Below, in pieces: positions 34,753 to 44,658 of a stretch of 64,000 nucleotides of DNA. The translations under genes were made by a program, and so were the position numbers. The first letter of the stretch is position 1, and every line of letters begins with the position of its first letter. The stretch is from Dyadobacter bucti (GTDB taxonomy: Bacteria > Bacteroidota > Bacteroidia > Cytophagales > Spirosomataceae). Location: positions 744,001-808,000 of the forward strand of contig NZ_SWFP01000003.1 in assembly GCF_005869225.1 (NCBI RefSeq), read 5' to 3'. The notes beneath the pieces were generated by a model, which made no database searches, was not told the origin of the DNA, and was given only the letters and a program-made list of their open reading frames with translations.

Positions 34753-36147
34753 ATGAGAATACTTATCACTTTTGTTCTAGCATTGGCCAGCTTACTTTCT
34801 GCTGCCCAGCCTGTTGTAATCGGGTCGAGGGAAGCAGAATCGCAAGGATTGACCAAGAAACTTCAAGAATATAAGTTTCCCGGGGATGTCACGGAAACCC
34901 CTTACAGCACGCAGCTCGCCATTCAATCAGCGTATTACAAAATTCTTGACAAGGAGAAACTGCATAACCTCGGCATCGTCAGCCAACTTTATCTGAACCA
35001 GCACGGAAAAATTGATTATCTGTTATATAATTTCAGTGATGCCCGGATGGGACCCGAGGCAAAGTTACCCCTCAATCTTGATTCTCTGAAACAGATCGTT
35101 TCCGGTCAACTCGCCCCGTTTATTAGTGATTTCGTTTCAAAGCGAGGCATAGGACACAAATCAATGCTACGTGTCTTTGTGTTTTCCGGGATGACGATGA
35201 CCCCTACCAGGAGCAAAAAAGACAGTGTAATTACGAATCTAGAAGATGTTTTGACGAACAGGGATTCTCTGAAAATCAAAACCATTAATCTGGAAAGAAG
35301 TCTGCTCACAGCCATTCCCGAAGCGATTTATAGGTTTCCTAACCTTGAAAAACTCTTGCTGGCCCATAACGATATTGAAGAGGTAAATCTGGATTTATCA
35401 CGCCTGCCGAAGTTGCAGCAGCTGGATCTTGACGGTAATATCCTTACGCAGGACAAGGTTCATTTGTCAAAAAACAAATCAATCAAACTGCTTAACCTGC
35501 AAAACAACATGCTCACCGATGTGCCCGATGTAGTGCCGAACTGCAAAAAGCTGGAATCGGTCTGGCTAGGGCGCAACAATATGAGCGGGCTTTCCAACAA
35601 GAGCTTTACAAAGCTGAAAAGGATAAAAGACCTGAACTTGTATAAAGCGGAAATTACAGTGCTTCCCAAAGGTGTTCGGAGAATGCGGAAAATTCAGGTG
35701 CTTGATCTGTATCACAACAAACTGGAAGTATTGCCTCAATCCGTCACAAGGCTAAAGAGACTTACGCACCTGGCGGTGTCACATAATCAGCTTACTGCTC
35801 TGCCATCTAAAATAGATAAAATGAAAAATGTGCAGATCATCTACGCACATCACAATCGCATGAGCAAGTTGCCTGAACGGATCGGTAAAATGAAAAACCT
35901 GAGGATTCTTGATCTTGGCTTCAACTGGTTTACCAATTTCCCGCCGGAGCTCGTCGCTTTCGGGAACCTTTCGGAGCTCGATCTTTCATCCAACAATTTC
36001 CCCGAATTCCCCGAGCAGCTCTTGAAAATCAAGCAGCTGGATAAGCTTTACATCCGGGGTAACCCGTTTCTTCAGGCAGATTCCGAGAAGAAATACGGGC
36101 AGCAGCTGGGTCTTTTAAAAAGCAAAAATATTGAAGTGTTTTACTAA
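34753..36147 (+). CDS. Secreted leucine-rich-repeat protein
   Basis: 464 residues. Signal peptide about 1-18 (Ala-Ser-Leu-Leu-Ser-Ala-Ala-Gln). An N-terminal unknown domain (about 20-155) precedes about a dozen leucine-rich repeats of about 23 residues (consensus Leu-x-x-Leu-Asp-Leu-x-x-Asn-x-Leu-x-x-Leu-Pro), as in the bacterial PIRL/SDS22-like type. LRRs bind proteins; the partner is unknown. It lies 9 bp from the convergent DUF5916 gene. Confidence 0.85.
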   Translation: MRILITFVLALASLLSAAQPVVIGSREAESQGLTKKLQEYKFPGDVTETPYSTQLAIQSAYYKILDKEKLHNLGIVSQLYLNQHGKIDYLLYNFSDARMGPEAKLPLNLDSLKQIVSGQLAPFISDFVSKRGIGHKSMLRVFVFSGMTMTPTRSKKDSVITNLEDVLTNRDSLKIKTINLERSLLTAIPEAIYRFPNLEKLLLAHNDIEEVNLDLSRLPKLQQLDLDGNILTQDKVHLSKNKSIKLLNLQNNMLTDVPDVVPNCKKLESVWLGRNNMSGLSNKSFTKLKRIKDLNLYKAEITVLPKGVRRMRKIQVLDLYHNKLEVLPQSVTRLKRLTHLAVSHNQLTALPSKIDKMKNVQIIYAHHNRMSKLPERIGKMKNLRILDLGFNWFTNFPPELVAFGNLSELDLSSNNFPEFPEQLLKIKQLDKLYIRGNPFLQADSEKKYGQQLGLLKSKNIEVFY

Positions 36148-36156
36148 AACGGCAGG

Positions 36157-38334
36157 TCACAGGTTCCACCAGTAAGTGAATTTCAGTACGACCGCCCTGT
36201 TTTTTACCCTGAAATTTTCAGGCAGATAATTGTCGGTATATACAATAAACAAATCGGAAGCAGGCTTGTACCTCCACTGCAGACGGGCGTTAAGATTAAT
36301 ATTGTCGGCCTGGTTGTTATACTGCATGAAAGTCGTGAAGAACAGATTGTTCGTAAATGTAACGTCCACGCGCGGGCCCACAAGCCAGAGTTGGGTGCGT
36401 TTCCAGGGTTCCGGCAGGCGGATATCGTTGTAGTTACCGGCCATTGTAATAGCTACATAAGGCTGTACACGATAGCCGACTTCGGCTCTCAGGTTATTTC
36501 GCTTCCCGTTCTGATAATAACCTCCCAAAATACCCGATGTCAGGAAAGTCAGGCGGTTTTGCGGCCCGGAAACAATATCAAATCCGACAGCTTTCCAATT
36601 GTGTTCAGTGCCGGTTGCCAGAGTCGCGGCTCCCAGGTTTGTGGGATCGAAGGGACGCAGCAGCCGGACATAATTGCTGGATCCCCAAAGTGCAACTGTT
36701 GCCCGGTTGATAAAATTAAGGTTATAGGAGAGGATAAATTCCCGGTCGCTGAGATCGAATTTTTTGTCCCAGTATACATTGCTGACCAGCTTAGGACCGT
36801 GGCTGATGATTTTGGGCGATTTTACAAAAAACAGGTAAGCAACGTTAGGACTGATCTTATAATAACCCATACGGACGGCATTGGGTACATACCCGACTTC
36901 GGCATTGTAATTCTTGCCTACATATTCATGCTGCCACTGCCATATCAAATTGGCCTTCGTGAATTTCAGGTCAGCCGCGTGGGTGAAATCATCAGTGGAT
37001 TTTCCGGGCGTGAAAGATTTGAGGAACATCACTTTCCCCGTCCAGAGATTTTTCGCACTTGCCAGGTTAAACTCCGCCCCAATGTTGCGGTTATAGCGGT
37101 TTGTAGCTGCGTGCCGTTCCAGTGAATAATTCGTAGCGTCTTTGTTCACGAATATGAAACGCACATTCGACCGCGCAAGAAGCTGCCTCTGCAGTGCAAA
37201 AACCGCATAGTTATTTCTGGGCGTAAGGCTGTCCGAGGAGCCCGTCTGCACGTCCAGCACCCCGATACGCCAGTTCTTGTTGATCTTCCCGCTCATACGT
37301 GCACCAAACTGAATGGGGACACCCAGTCCGACGCGGCGGGAGAAAAACGGGCGAATGGTAGCGTACCCGAAATTGGCAAAAAGATCAGCATTTTCAAGAA
37401 AGAACTGACGCCGCTCCGGAAAAAACAATTCAAAACGGTCCAGGTTGGTTTGCTGGACATCAACATCAACCTGCGAAAAATCCGGGTTGACGGTCAGATC
37501 GAGATTCAATGAGGGCGTAAGGCCGATTTTTACATCTCCGCCGATTGCAGGCTTGTATTTGTTTGGTGTGTCTTTCTGATAATCTTTAGTGAGACGTGTA
37601 GCGGCATAAGGTATCACCGAAATATTTGGTCCCGGATTTGGTGGCGGGACATCCCATACCAAAACTCCTGTGTAGGCGAGAGAAGCGGATGGAAACTGCC
37701 GGGGCACCGGTGCCCAGGAAGATTTTTCCGAGATTGTCAGATCCTGACGGCTGAAATTGATACCCCAGCGGGTAATTCCCGGTTTATATCTTATGCTTTT
37801 AAAAGGAATCGCAGCTTCCCAGACCCATTTGTCATCATCATTTTTTACGGAGCTCAGCCATTTATTGTCCCAGCTGAGGTCAACGGTACCGCCATCGCCC
37901 TGCTGCCCGTCCCAGGGGGCGCCTGCCGCATTTGCGCCAAATGAAAAGCCGTTGGTCTTATCATCAAACGTGTCCATGAAAAGAAGAAAGTTGTCATTCT
38001 TTCCAAATGCGAAATCCCTTTTCAGGGATTCAACGATGATCGCACCTTTAATGGGCTTGTAGTTGATTACAAGGATATAGAGGTTGTTTTTATCATAACA
38101 CATTTTTACATCCGTCAGGGCACGGGAAAAGCTTGTGTCCATGGGCGTGATCATGAAAAAATCTTTGGCTGTTTCGGCCGCCTCCCATGCTGCGTCGTCC
38201 GCGATGCCGTCGATAGTAAGCGGAGAAGCAGCTGAATGGATGTGGTACTGATAGTTTTCGTTGGGTTTCTGAGCAAAAGTTTTAAAAATGATCAGACAGA
38301 GAATAAGGCAGGTTAGGATAAAAGTACGTTGCAC
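36157..38334 (-). CDS. DUF5916 outer membrane protein with CBM9-like N-terminus
   Basis: 725 residues. Signal peptide about 1-21. An N-terminal CBM9-like domain (about 35-220) with Ile-Asp-Gly-Ile-Ala-Asp-Asp-Ala-Ala-Trp and Trp-Glu-Ala-Ala-Ile-Pro-Phe precedes a DUF5916 region with Leu-Asp-Leu-Thr-Val-Asn-Pro-Asp-Phe-Ser-Gln-Val-Asp and Phe-Phe-Pro-Glu-Arg-Arg-Gln-Phe-Phe-Leu-Glu-Asn. It ends in repeated amphipathic strands up to a terminal Trp-Trp-Asn-Leu. Likely an outer membrane beta-barrel. The family occurs widely in Bacteroidota and has no settled function. Confidence 0.86.
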   Translation of the reverse strand: MQRTFILTCLILCLIIFKTFAQKPNENYQYHIHSAASPLTIDGIADDAAWEAAETAKDFFMITPMDTSFSRALTDVKMCYDKNNLYILVINYKPIKGAIIVESLKRDFAFGKNDNFLLFMDTFDDKTNGFSFGANAAGAPWDGQQGDGGTVDLSWDNKWLSSVKNDDDKWVWEAAIPFKSIRYKPGITRWGINFSRQDLTISEKSSWAPVPRQFPSASLAYTGVLVWDVPPPNPGPNISVIPYAATRLTKDYQKDTPNKYKPAIGGDVKIGLTPSLNLDLTVNPDFSQVDVDVQQTNLDRFELFFPERRQFFLENADLFANFGYATIRPFFSRRVGLGVPIQFGARMSGKINKNWRIGVLDVQTGSSDSLTPRNNYAVFALQRQLLARSNVRFIFVNKDATNYSLERHAATNRYNRNIGAEFNLASAKNLWTGKVMFLKSFTPGKSTDDFTHAADLKFTKANLIWQWQHEYVGKNYNAEVGYVPNAVRMGYYKISPNVAYLFFVKSPKIISHGPKLVSNVYWDKKFDLSDREFILSYNLNFINRATVALWGSSNYVRLLRPFDPTNLGAATLATGTEHNWKAVGFDIVSGPQNRLTFLTSGILGGYYQNGKRNNLRAEVGYRVQPYVAITMAGNYNDIRLPEPWKRTQLWLVGPRVDVTFTNNLFFTTFMQYNNQADNINLNARLQWRYKPASDLFIVYTDNYLPENFRVKNRAVVLKFTYWWNL

Positions 38335-38379
38335 TTGATTTTGTTGGGGTGTAGGAATTTATATATATGTATTGACAGA

Positions 38380-38682
38380 TCATTCTGGCCTGAACCACTT
38401 TACATCGGCATAAAAAGTACCGAACGGTACCAGCGAAGACAGAAACGACAAAAATGTTTTTTTGAAAGACCAGCTTCTTTCGATAGCGACCTGGATCAGC
38501 AAAATGACGAAAAGAACGAAAAGTACACCGTGTGCCATTCCGACGACCCGCACAGCCTCGGGAATTCCGGCAAGATATTTGAGTGGCATTGCGATACCGA
38601 GTAATATGAGATAAGAGACACCTTCAAGAAAAGCAATGATACGAAGGCGGCCAAGAGCTGATTTGATCAGGGTAGACAACAT
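38380..38682 (-). CDS. DUF3817 small membrane protein
   Basis: 100 residues with three hydrophobic segments (about 15-35, 45-63 and 75-93). The pattern Arg-Ile-Ile-Ala-Phe-Leu-Glu-Gly-Val-Ser-Tyr and His-Gly-Val-Leu-Phe matches DUF3817, an integral membrane family found in many bacteria, of unknown function. Its leader carries a perfect hairpin right after a promoter (see the promoter and hairpin entries). Confidence 0.85.
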   Translation of the reverse strand: MLSTLIKSALGRLRIIAFLEGVSYLILLGIAMPLKYLAGIPEAVRVVGMAHGVLFVLFVILLIQVAIERSWSFKKTFLSFLSSLVPFGTFYADVKWFRPE

Positions 38683-38689
38683 AAAGAAA

Positions 38690-38720
38690 GCGACAAAATG
38701 AGATTAATGCATTTTGTCGC
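38690..38720 (-). promoter_or_regulatory. Perfect hairpin in the DUF3817 leader
   Basis: GCGACAAAATG (38690-38700) and CATTTTGTCGC (38710-38720) are perfect 11-bp complements, 7 bp before the DUF3817 ATG. On the minus strand the hairpin starts at the last base of the TATCTTTG promoter element, so most of the stem falls at the very 5' end of the mRNA or acts as an operator over the transcription start. Confidence 0.6.
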
Positions 38721-38727
38721 AAAGATA
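38720..38727 (-). promoter_or_regulatory. -7 promoter element of the DUF3817 gene
   Basis: On the minus strand this reads TATCTTTG, an exact TAnnTTTG match, 38 bp before the ATG. The surrounding 314-bp gap (38683-38996) is otherwise AT-rich and gene-free, and also serves the divergent TonB receptor gene. Confidence 0.55.
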
Positions 38728-38996
38728 CGTATTCGAATCCTTCTTTAGCAGTGGCATTTTCAAGCTTTTACGGGGAAATTTTATATCACATCGGTAATCT
38801 GACTGCATAAGTGGTATGGGTTCTGGGAAATGTTTAAAAATCATATTTAGTTATTGAAAATTCATATTTTCTGTCGCTAATATTTCCATATTATTTGGTT
38901 TCATACTTGATTATTAAAATATTATTTGGATAAATCTTAAAAACTTAGATAAATAATACATTATTTTACTTCATTTTAAATTTAAATTCGACGTTA

Positions 38997-41549
38997 ATGA
39001 CCAGGACATTTGCATTTTTACTCCTCATTTTCCTCACGTTCAATTCGATAGCCCAGAGTATCAGGATTTCCGGCAAAGTCACGGATGAAAAGGGAGAACC
39101 GCTTATCGGAGCCTCTGTTATTGAAAAGGGTACGAATAACGGAACCACAGCCGACGGAAGCGGGTCGTATGTTTTACAGGTCGGGCATACCAATGCAACC
39201 ATTGTGGTTACGTATGTGGGATATAATAAAATTGAAAGAGAGATCAGTGGTGCCGGGACGCAGGATTTTTCCTTGGAAGATGCGACTGTGCTCAACCAGG
39301 TGACTGTGGTAGGTTCACGAAACCTGAACCGCTCTTCCACGGACACGCCTGCACCGGTGGATGTAATTGATATCAGGGAGGTCACTACCAAGCAGGGGCA
39401 GCTTGACGTAAACCAGTTGCTCCAGTTCGCGGCCCCGTCCTTTAACTCAAACAGGCAAACCGGTTCAGACGGGGCAGATCATGTTGATCCTGCATCGCTA
39501 CGGGGACTTGGGCCGGACCAGACGCTCGTACTGATCAACGGAAAAAGGCGGCATCAGTCTTCACTTGTTAATCTTTTCGGTTCTCGCGGACGCGGCAACA
39601 CAGGTACTGACCTGAACGCGATTCCTGCGGCCGCCATTGAAAGGATTGAAATTCTGCGGGACGGTGCAGCAGCTCAATATGGCTCGGATGCTATTGCCGG
39701 GGTGATCAATATTGTTTTGAAAGAAACCGTAAATCAGCTTACTGCGAATGTTAACGCCGGAATTTTTCAGGCAAAATACCGTTTTGACGACAAAAAATTC
39801 GACGGACTGAATTACAACGTGAATCTTAATTATGGATTAAAGATTGCCAAAAAAGGATTCGTGAATGTGACGGCAGACTACAATCACCGCGATCATACGA
39901 ACCGGGCCAATACAGTTTCTGATCCTGAAGATGTAGCGCGTCGCCAATATGGTGATCCCAGAATGGACAATGCAGCCCTTTATTACAATGCAAAGATCGC
40001 CATCGGCGGGAATTTTCAGGTTTATAGTTTCGGAGGTATCAATAAAAGAAAAGGGGACGCCTATGCCTGGACCCGTTATGCAGATGATGAAAGAAATATT
40101 CCTTCGATTTACCCCAACGGATTTGACCCTATCATTGCCAGTACAATTGATGACCGGGCAGTTACGGGCGGGGTTCGCGGAGTGTGGAAATCCTGGGACA
40201 TTGACCTGAGCAATACGTATGGCTTTAATAAATTCCATTTCAATGTTAAAAATTCGTTGAACGCATCCTTTGGAGCGGGTTCACCCACCACTTTTGATGC
40301 AGGCGGTTTTCAGCTTGGCCAGAATGTCAGTAACCTCAACGTTTCGCGTTTTTACAAAGGCATTATGCAGGGACTGAATATTGCATTCGGAGCTGAATAC
40401 AGGACTGAACGATATAAGATCTTTGAAGGCGAACGGTTATCGTACCTAAATTATGACCCAACTTTGCCGGGAGGGGCGCAGGGTTTTCCGGGATATAGTC
40501 CGGCAGACGTTACTAATAAGGGACGTTCCAATGTAGGTGTATATGCCGATGTTGAAGCAGATGTCACCAAAAACTTTCTGGTGGATGTGGCGGCAAGATT
40601 TGAGAATTACAGCGATTTCGGAAGTACAGTAAATGGGAAAGTTGGTTTAAGATATAAGATCACGGAGGATCTTGCAGTGCGCGGATCAGTAAGCACGGGA
40701 TTCAGGGCGCCTTCGCTGGCTCAGAAATATTTCAATTCAACATTTACAAACTTTGTTGAAGGACAGGCTGTTGAGGTGCTTCTTGCAAACAACAACAGCG
40801 CTGTTACCAAAGCTTTGGGCATTCCTGAACTGAAACAGGAGACTTCGCAAAATGCCAGCCTTGGACTCACTTTTACACCTATTTCCGGGTTTTCTGTGAC
40901 TGTGGACGGTTACTATGTCAAAGTGAAGGACAGGGTAGTGCTGACCGGGCAGTTTAGCGATGACGATGAAGAGATCGGTGAGCTGCTTAAGTCACTCAGA
41001 GTGGGCAAAGCGCAGTTTTTTACCAATGCACTTTCCTATACCACAACAAAAGGTGTAGATGTAATCGTTGCGCATTCTACGCCCCTCGGGATCGGGCGTT
41101 TAAACTCAACTCTGGCAGCCAATTTCAACTGGATGGAACTTGGGCCGGTTAATACCAGTCCGGCCCTTGCAGGCAAGGAAGATATTTATTTTGACGAGCG
41201 CGAGCGCCGGTTTGTTCTTGCGTCCGCACCTCCGTCCAAAATCAACCTCACGCTGGACTATGCCGTCAGTAAGCTAAGCTTCATGCTGCGATTGATCCGT
41301 TTCGGGGAAGTGAAGCTTGCAAACTGGGATTATGAAATAGATGTTTACAGGCCTAAAATTCAGACGGACCTAACCGTAAACTACAAACTAAACAACCATT
41401 TTTCAATTTCAGTGGGCGGAAGCAATATTCTGAATGTTTATCCGGATATGTCATTACCGGCTCTGACAGAGTCGGGTGGGGGATGGGACCCTGTTCAGAT
41501 GGGAAGCAACGGCGCTTTCTTCTTCACAAGGGTAGGCTTCCGGTTTTAA
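38997..41549 (+). CDS. TonB-dependent outer membrane receptor
   Basis: 850 residues. Signal peptide about 1-19, then a carboxypeptidase regulatory-like domain about 22-95 (Gly-Lys-Val-Thr-Asp-Glu-Lys-Gly-Glu-Pro-Leu-Ile-Gly-Ala), a complete plug domain about 120-235 (Gln-Thr-Leu-Val-Leu-Ile-Asn-Gly-Lys-Arg-Arg-His, Ile-Glu-Arg-Ile-Glu-Ile-Leu-Arg-Asp-Gly-Ala-Ala-Ala-Gln-Tyr-Gly-Ser-Asp), and a barrel ending Gly-Phe-Arg-Phe. The plug resembles classical vitamin/siderophore-type receptors more than SusC. No neighbouring gene suggests the ligand. Confidence 0.92.
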   Translation: MTRTFAFLLLIFLTFNSIAQSIRISGKVTDEKGEPLIGASVIEKGTNNGTTADGSGSYVLQVGHTNATIVVTYVGYNKIEREISGAGTQDFSLEDATVLNQVTVVGSRNLNRSSTDTPAPVDVIDIREVTTKQGQLDVNQLLQFAAPSFNSNRQTGSDGADHVDPASLRGLGPDQTLVLINGKRRHQSSLVNLFGSRGRGNTGTDLNAIPAAAIERIEILRDGAAAQYGSDAIAGVINIVLKETVNQLTANVNAGIFQAKYRFDDKKFDGLNYNVNLNYGLKIAKKGFVNVTADYNHRDHTNRANTVSDPEDVARRQYGDPRMDNAALYYNAKIAIGGNFQVYSFGGINKRKGDAYAWTRYADDERNIPSIYPNGFDPIIASTIDDRAVTGGVRGVWKSWDIDLSNTYGFNKFHFNVKNSLNASFGAGSPTTFDAGGFQLGQNVSNLNVSRFYKGIMQGLNIAFGAEYRTERYKIFEGERLSYLNYDPTLPGGAQGFPGYSPADVTNKGRSNVGVYADVEADVTKNFLVDVAARFENYSDFGSTVNGKVGLRYKITEDLAVRGSVSTGFRAPSLAQKYFNSTFTNFVEGQAVEVLLANNNSAVTKALGIPELKQETSQNASLGLTFTPISGFSVTVDGYYVKVKDRVVLTGQFSDDDEEIGELLKSLRVGKAQFFTNALSYTTTKGVDVIVAHSTPLGIGRLNSTLAANFNWMELGPVNTSPALAGKEDIYFDERERRFVLASAPPSKINLTLDYAVSKLSFMLRLIRFGEVKLANWDYEIDVYRPKIQTDLTVNYKLNNHFSISVGGSNILNVYPDMSLPALTESGGGWDPVQMGSNGAFFFTRVGFRF

Positions 41550-41565
41550 ACAATAGCTGGAAACG

Positions 41566-41602
41566 AAAAGGGTTCAGACTGGCAGCAGCTGAACCCTTTT
41601 TT
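41566..41602. terminator. Bidirectional terminator
   Basis: AAAAGGGTTCAG (41566-41577) pairs with CTGAACCCTTTT (41589-41600) followed by T. It lies between the convergent receptor and ccmF genes. Confidence 0.88.
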
Positions 41603-41618
41603 ATATTACAAATGAATT

Positions 41619-44222
41619 TTAAGCAATTTGCGGCTTGACCTTTGGGGTGCCTTTGTCTTTGCCCGAAGCCAAGGTTTCTTTATCTCTCATTTTAATAAAG
41701 TCCTTGAACCGCCGAATGGTTGCGAGGATAAATCCGATGATCAAAACGAAAGTTCCCAGCCAGAGTACATTTATAAGCGGCTTTTCAATTGCTTTCATCA
41801 CAATAAAATCTCGCTGAGTAGTGTTTACAGCAAATGAAAACTGGCCGGTCTGCGGATTGATTTCCTGGAACTGGATCCGCATTCCCAGATCATTGTTAAC
41901 CTCCGGCTTCCTGGCCACCATGCGGTCGCGGATTACAAATGACGGTGTTAATACATATTCTTTGTCTTTATCAAGAATGCGGATAATCGCTTTCACCGCA
42001 GCATCGCCTTCACCTAGCGCGACACCTTCCACCTGCTCGGTGCGTACCACGTTATCGAGGATGGCTACATAGTCATTCACGAAAAATGTATCCCGTAAGC
42101 TGATCGTAAAATTCTCAGTTTGGCTCCATACGGGTTCCGCAGTCGGATTGGTAACCATATTGACGTGGGTATACAAGTCCTTACCCACTTTCCGCTGGAT
42201 GTCAGGCGAAGATACAATACCGCCCATTCTCGGGTTGATCTGTACCCGTGGAAAAAGGTTGAAAATACGTCCCGAAGGCTCGCGGTACTCGATTTCGTAA
42301 TAGAAGTTCTCAGGAAATATCTCGATCGTATCTCCTTTGGAATTGTACTTCTTATCGTTTACAACAATGTCGCGGAGTGCTACTGCATGAAAATCACCTT
42401 CAACAATATCTACCCAGCTTTTCGGAATGTATCCCGGGATGTTGCGAGGCTCCACTCTCACATCACGCCAGGTGAGCATATACTCGCCCATCTTCTCAGG
42501 CTTGTTAAGCCAAAGCGTGATATTTTCTTTGTTTTCCTTATTGTCGTTGCTTGTGAACTCTTCACTGCGGGAAATCATTAAGCCCGAGTTATTGATAGAT
42601 ACAACTTTGGTATAACCCGACGAAAACAGGATACCCACCAGCATCAGCGCCACACCGATGTGCGTGATAGCCCCTCCTGACAAATTGTAATTACCACGGA
42701 TGATATTAAGGAGAATAGTGCCGTTTGCAACAATCGCAAAAATGGCGGTTGTCAGCAATACGATGTGCTGGATATCCTTAATCTCCTGAATCGTAATCAC
42801 TGCTGCACTGATGATCAATGCGATCAGCAACGGATTGTAAAGTGCCTGAAGTTTTCCCTTGCCAACCCTTTTCCACCAGAAAAACTGTCCGATACCTGTC
42901 AAAACGATGATCAGGGAGAAAAACCATAGCTGGAATTTATTATAGTGGCCAATCTGGTCAGCCGGCAGCGCCATATTCAGAACTGCTCCGAAAGATTCGG
43001 CGATTTTGTTATAGACCGGAATGGAAGTGGTAGCCAGAATCTGAAAACCGGAGAGGCAAAGCAAAGTTGCGCCTATGAAAATCCAGAATTCCTGAGAGTA
43101 GGTAGAAACCTCTTCTTCGTCTGTCGGGAGTATTTTCCAGCGATATATCAGTAAGCCGATGGCTACAATGGTGAATGTCAGAAGATAGATCAATAACTGT
43201 CCTGATAAACCCAGGTCAGTAAATGAATGCACCGACGCATTTCCAAGCACGCCGCTTCTGGTCATGAAGGTGGAATACAGGATCAGGATAAATGTTGCAA
43301 TCGTTAAAATAAATGATGTTTTGAGCGCAGTGGCATTTCTACGGCCAATGATCATAGTGTGGACCGCCGCCACCAGGACTAGCCATGGAACTATGGAAGA
43401 GTTTTCAACGGGGTCCCAGTTCCAGTAACCGCCAAAGTTCAGCGTTTCATAGGCCCAGTAGGCGCCCATCAAAATACCTACTCCGAGGATCAGACATGAA
43501 AACAGTGCCCACGGGAGTGCAGGACGTATCCATTCCTGAATTTTTTTAGACCATAACCCGGCAATCGCGAAGGAGAAAGGAATAAGCGTCGTTGCGAAAC
43601 CCAAGAAAAGGGTAGGAGGGTGGATAACCATCCAGTAGTTCTGTAAAAGCGGGTTGAGGCCGTTTCCGTCTTTCGGGATGAAATTCGCATCCATCTTGTA
43701 AACAGGCAGATCGGGCATTACTTCTTTGAGCAAAAGGAAGGGTGTAGATCCGATTTTAACGTCGAGCCCAGGAATTACCACACCCAGTATCATGGAAGTC
43801 AGGAATGCCTGAACCAATGCAAAAACAGTCATTACCGGTGCTTCCCAGGAGCGGTTTGTGAAAATCAGTACGCAGCCAAGAATCACATTCCAGAAAATCC
43901 AGAGCAGAAAGCTGCCTTCCTGGTCCTGCCAGAAACTGGAAATGGTGTACCCTGTCGGGAGGGAAAGCGAAGAGTTTTTCCAGGCGTAATGGTATTCGAA
44001 ATAGTGGTTTCCAATGATCCAGTACAATGAAAACACAACGCCCAAAACAGCAGCTACATGCAGATAGAAAACAATCCTCGCGAATTTTTTCCAGGTCAGC
44101 GTGTCTTCCACCGTTCCGCCGGACATACCGGCTTTGAAATAAGCAAAGGTTGCCACGAGGGCTGTTACAAAAGCAATAATTACCAGCAGGTGCCCTGCAC
44201 TTCCTATGGTGCTATGAATCAT
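41619..44222 (-). CDS. ccmF: Cytochrome c haem lyase subunit CcmF
   Basis: Attaches haem to apocytochrome c at the outer face of the inner membrane. 867 residues: about 15 membrane helices with the WWD-type motif Gly-Gly-Tyr-Trp-Asn-Trp-Asp-Pro-Val-Glu-Asn-Ser (near 270) and conserved periplasmic His residues, then a large soluble region at about 560-820 before the last helix. Longer than E. coli CcmF (647), as usual in Bacteroidota. It is the last of a minus-strand ccm operon and overlaps ccmE by 4 bp. Confidence 0.92.
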   Translation of the reverse strand: MIHSTIGSAGHLLVIIAFVTALVATFAYFKAGMSGGTVEDTLTWKKFARIVFYLHVAAVLGVVFSLYWIIGNHYFEYHYAWKNSSLSLPTGYTISSFWQDQEGSFLLWIFWNVILGCVLIFTNRSWEAPVMTVFALVQAFLTSMILGVVIPGLDVKIGSTPFLLLKEVMPDLPVYKMDANFIPKDGNGLNPLLQNYWMVIHPPTLFLGFATTLIPFSFAIAGLWSKKIQEWIRPALPWALFSCLILGVGILMGAYWAYETLNFGGYWNWDPVENSSIVPWLVLVAAVHTMIIGRRNATALKTSFILTIATFILILYSTFMTRSGVLGNASVHSFTDLGLSGQLLIYLLTFTIVAIGLLIYRWKILPTDEEEVSTYSQEFWIFIGATLLCLSGFQILATTSIPVYNKIAESFGAVLNMALPADQIGHYNKFQLWFFSLIIVLTGIGQFFWWKRVGKGKLQALYNPLLIALIISAAVITIQEIKDIQHIVLLTTAIFAIVANGTILLNIIRGNYNLSGGAITHIGVALMLVGILFSSGYTKVVSINNSGLMISRSEEFTSNDNKENKENITLWLNKPEKMGEYMLTWRDVRVEPRNIPGYIPKSWVDIVEGDFHAVALRDIVVNDKKYNSKGDTIEIFPENFYYEIEYREPSGRIFNLFPRVQINPRMGGIVSSPDIQRKVGKDLYTHVNMVTNPTAEPVWSQTENFTISLRDTFFVNDYVAILDNVVRTEQVEGVALGEGDAAVKAIIRILDKDKEYVLTPSFVIRDRMVARKPEVNNDLGMRIQFQEINPQTGQFSFAVNTTQRDFIVMKAIEKPLINVLWLGTFVLIIGFILATIRRFKDFIKMRDKETLASGKDKGTPKVKPQIA

Positions 44223-44653
44223 GATTTCGCTGCCGTATGTTCAGTGGTTTCCATTTTTCCGTTCTCGTATTTCGAGGGACATTTCATTAGTATTTTTTCA
44301 GCGGAAAAGGTGCCGTTCTGCATTTTTCCGATCACCACAACCTGCTCGGACTTGTCGAAATCCTGCGGTTTGGAATTTTTATACACCACTTTCTGCGCCA
44401 CGTTGTTATTATCTATCAGCGTAAATGCAAAGTAATTGGGGTCAATAGCAGGCTGGTATTCCATTTCAAGGATTTGTCCAGTCGCATCTTTTTTGAGCTT
44501 GCCCACAACGTGTATACTTTCACCGTCTCCGTCCGCAGCCATTTCTTTGGCTTTGGTAAAGTCAACGTAAGTGCTTGCATCACCGGCGGTTGTGACAATA
44601 ATTCCAATGGCGACAGCTATGATGATGAGTCCGAATATCTGGATCTTTTTCAT
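44219..44653 (-). CDS. ccmE: Haem chaperone CcmE, CxxxY type
   Basis: 144 residues: a membrane anchor at 5-22, then the OB-fold domain. CcmE takes haem from CcmC and hands it to CcmF. In most bacteria haem is bound by His in a HxxxY motif. Here the equivalent is Cys125 in Cys-Pro-Ser-Lys-Tyr (Tyr129), the CxxxY variant known from Desulfovibrio and some archaea. The start overlaps nothing upstream; the end overlaps ccmF by 4 bp (ATGA). Length is normal. Confidence 0.9.
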   Translation of the reverse strand: MKKIQIFGLIIIAVAIGIIVTTAGDASTYVDFTKAKEMAADGDGESIHVVGKLKKDATGQILEMEYQPAIDPNYFAFTLIDNNNVAQKVVYKNSKPQDFDKSEQVVVIGKMQNGTFSAEKILMKCPSKYENGKMETTEHTAAKS

Positions 44654-44658
44654 GGTAT

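Noticed and set aside
36391-37125. 244-codon plus-strand frame over the DUF5916 gene
   Set aside because: Antisense shadow; the DUF5916 protein on the minus strand has a signal peptide and family motifs.
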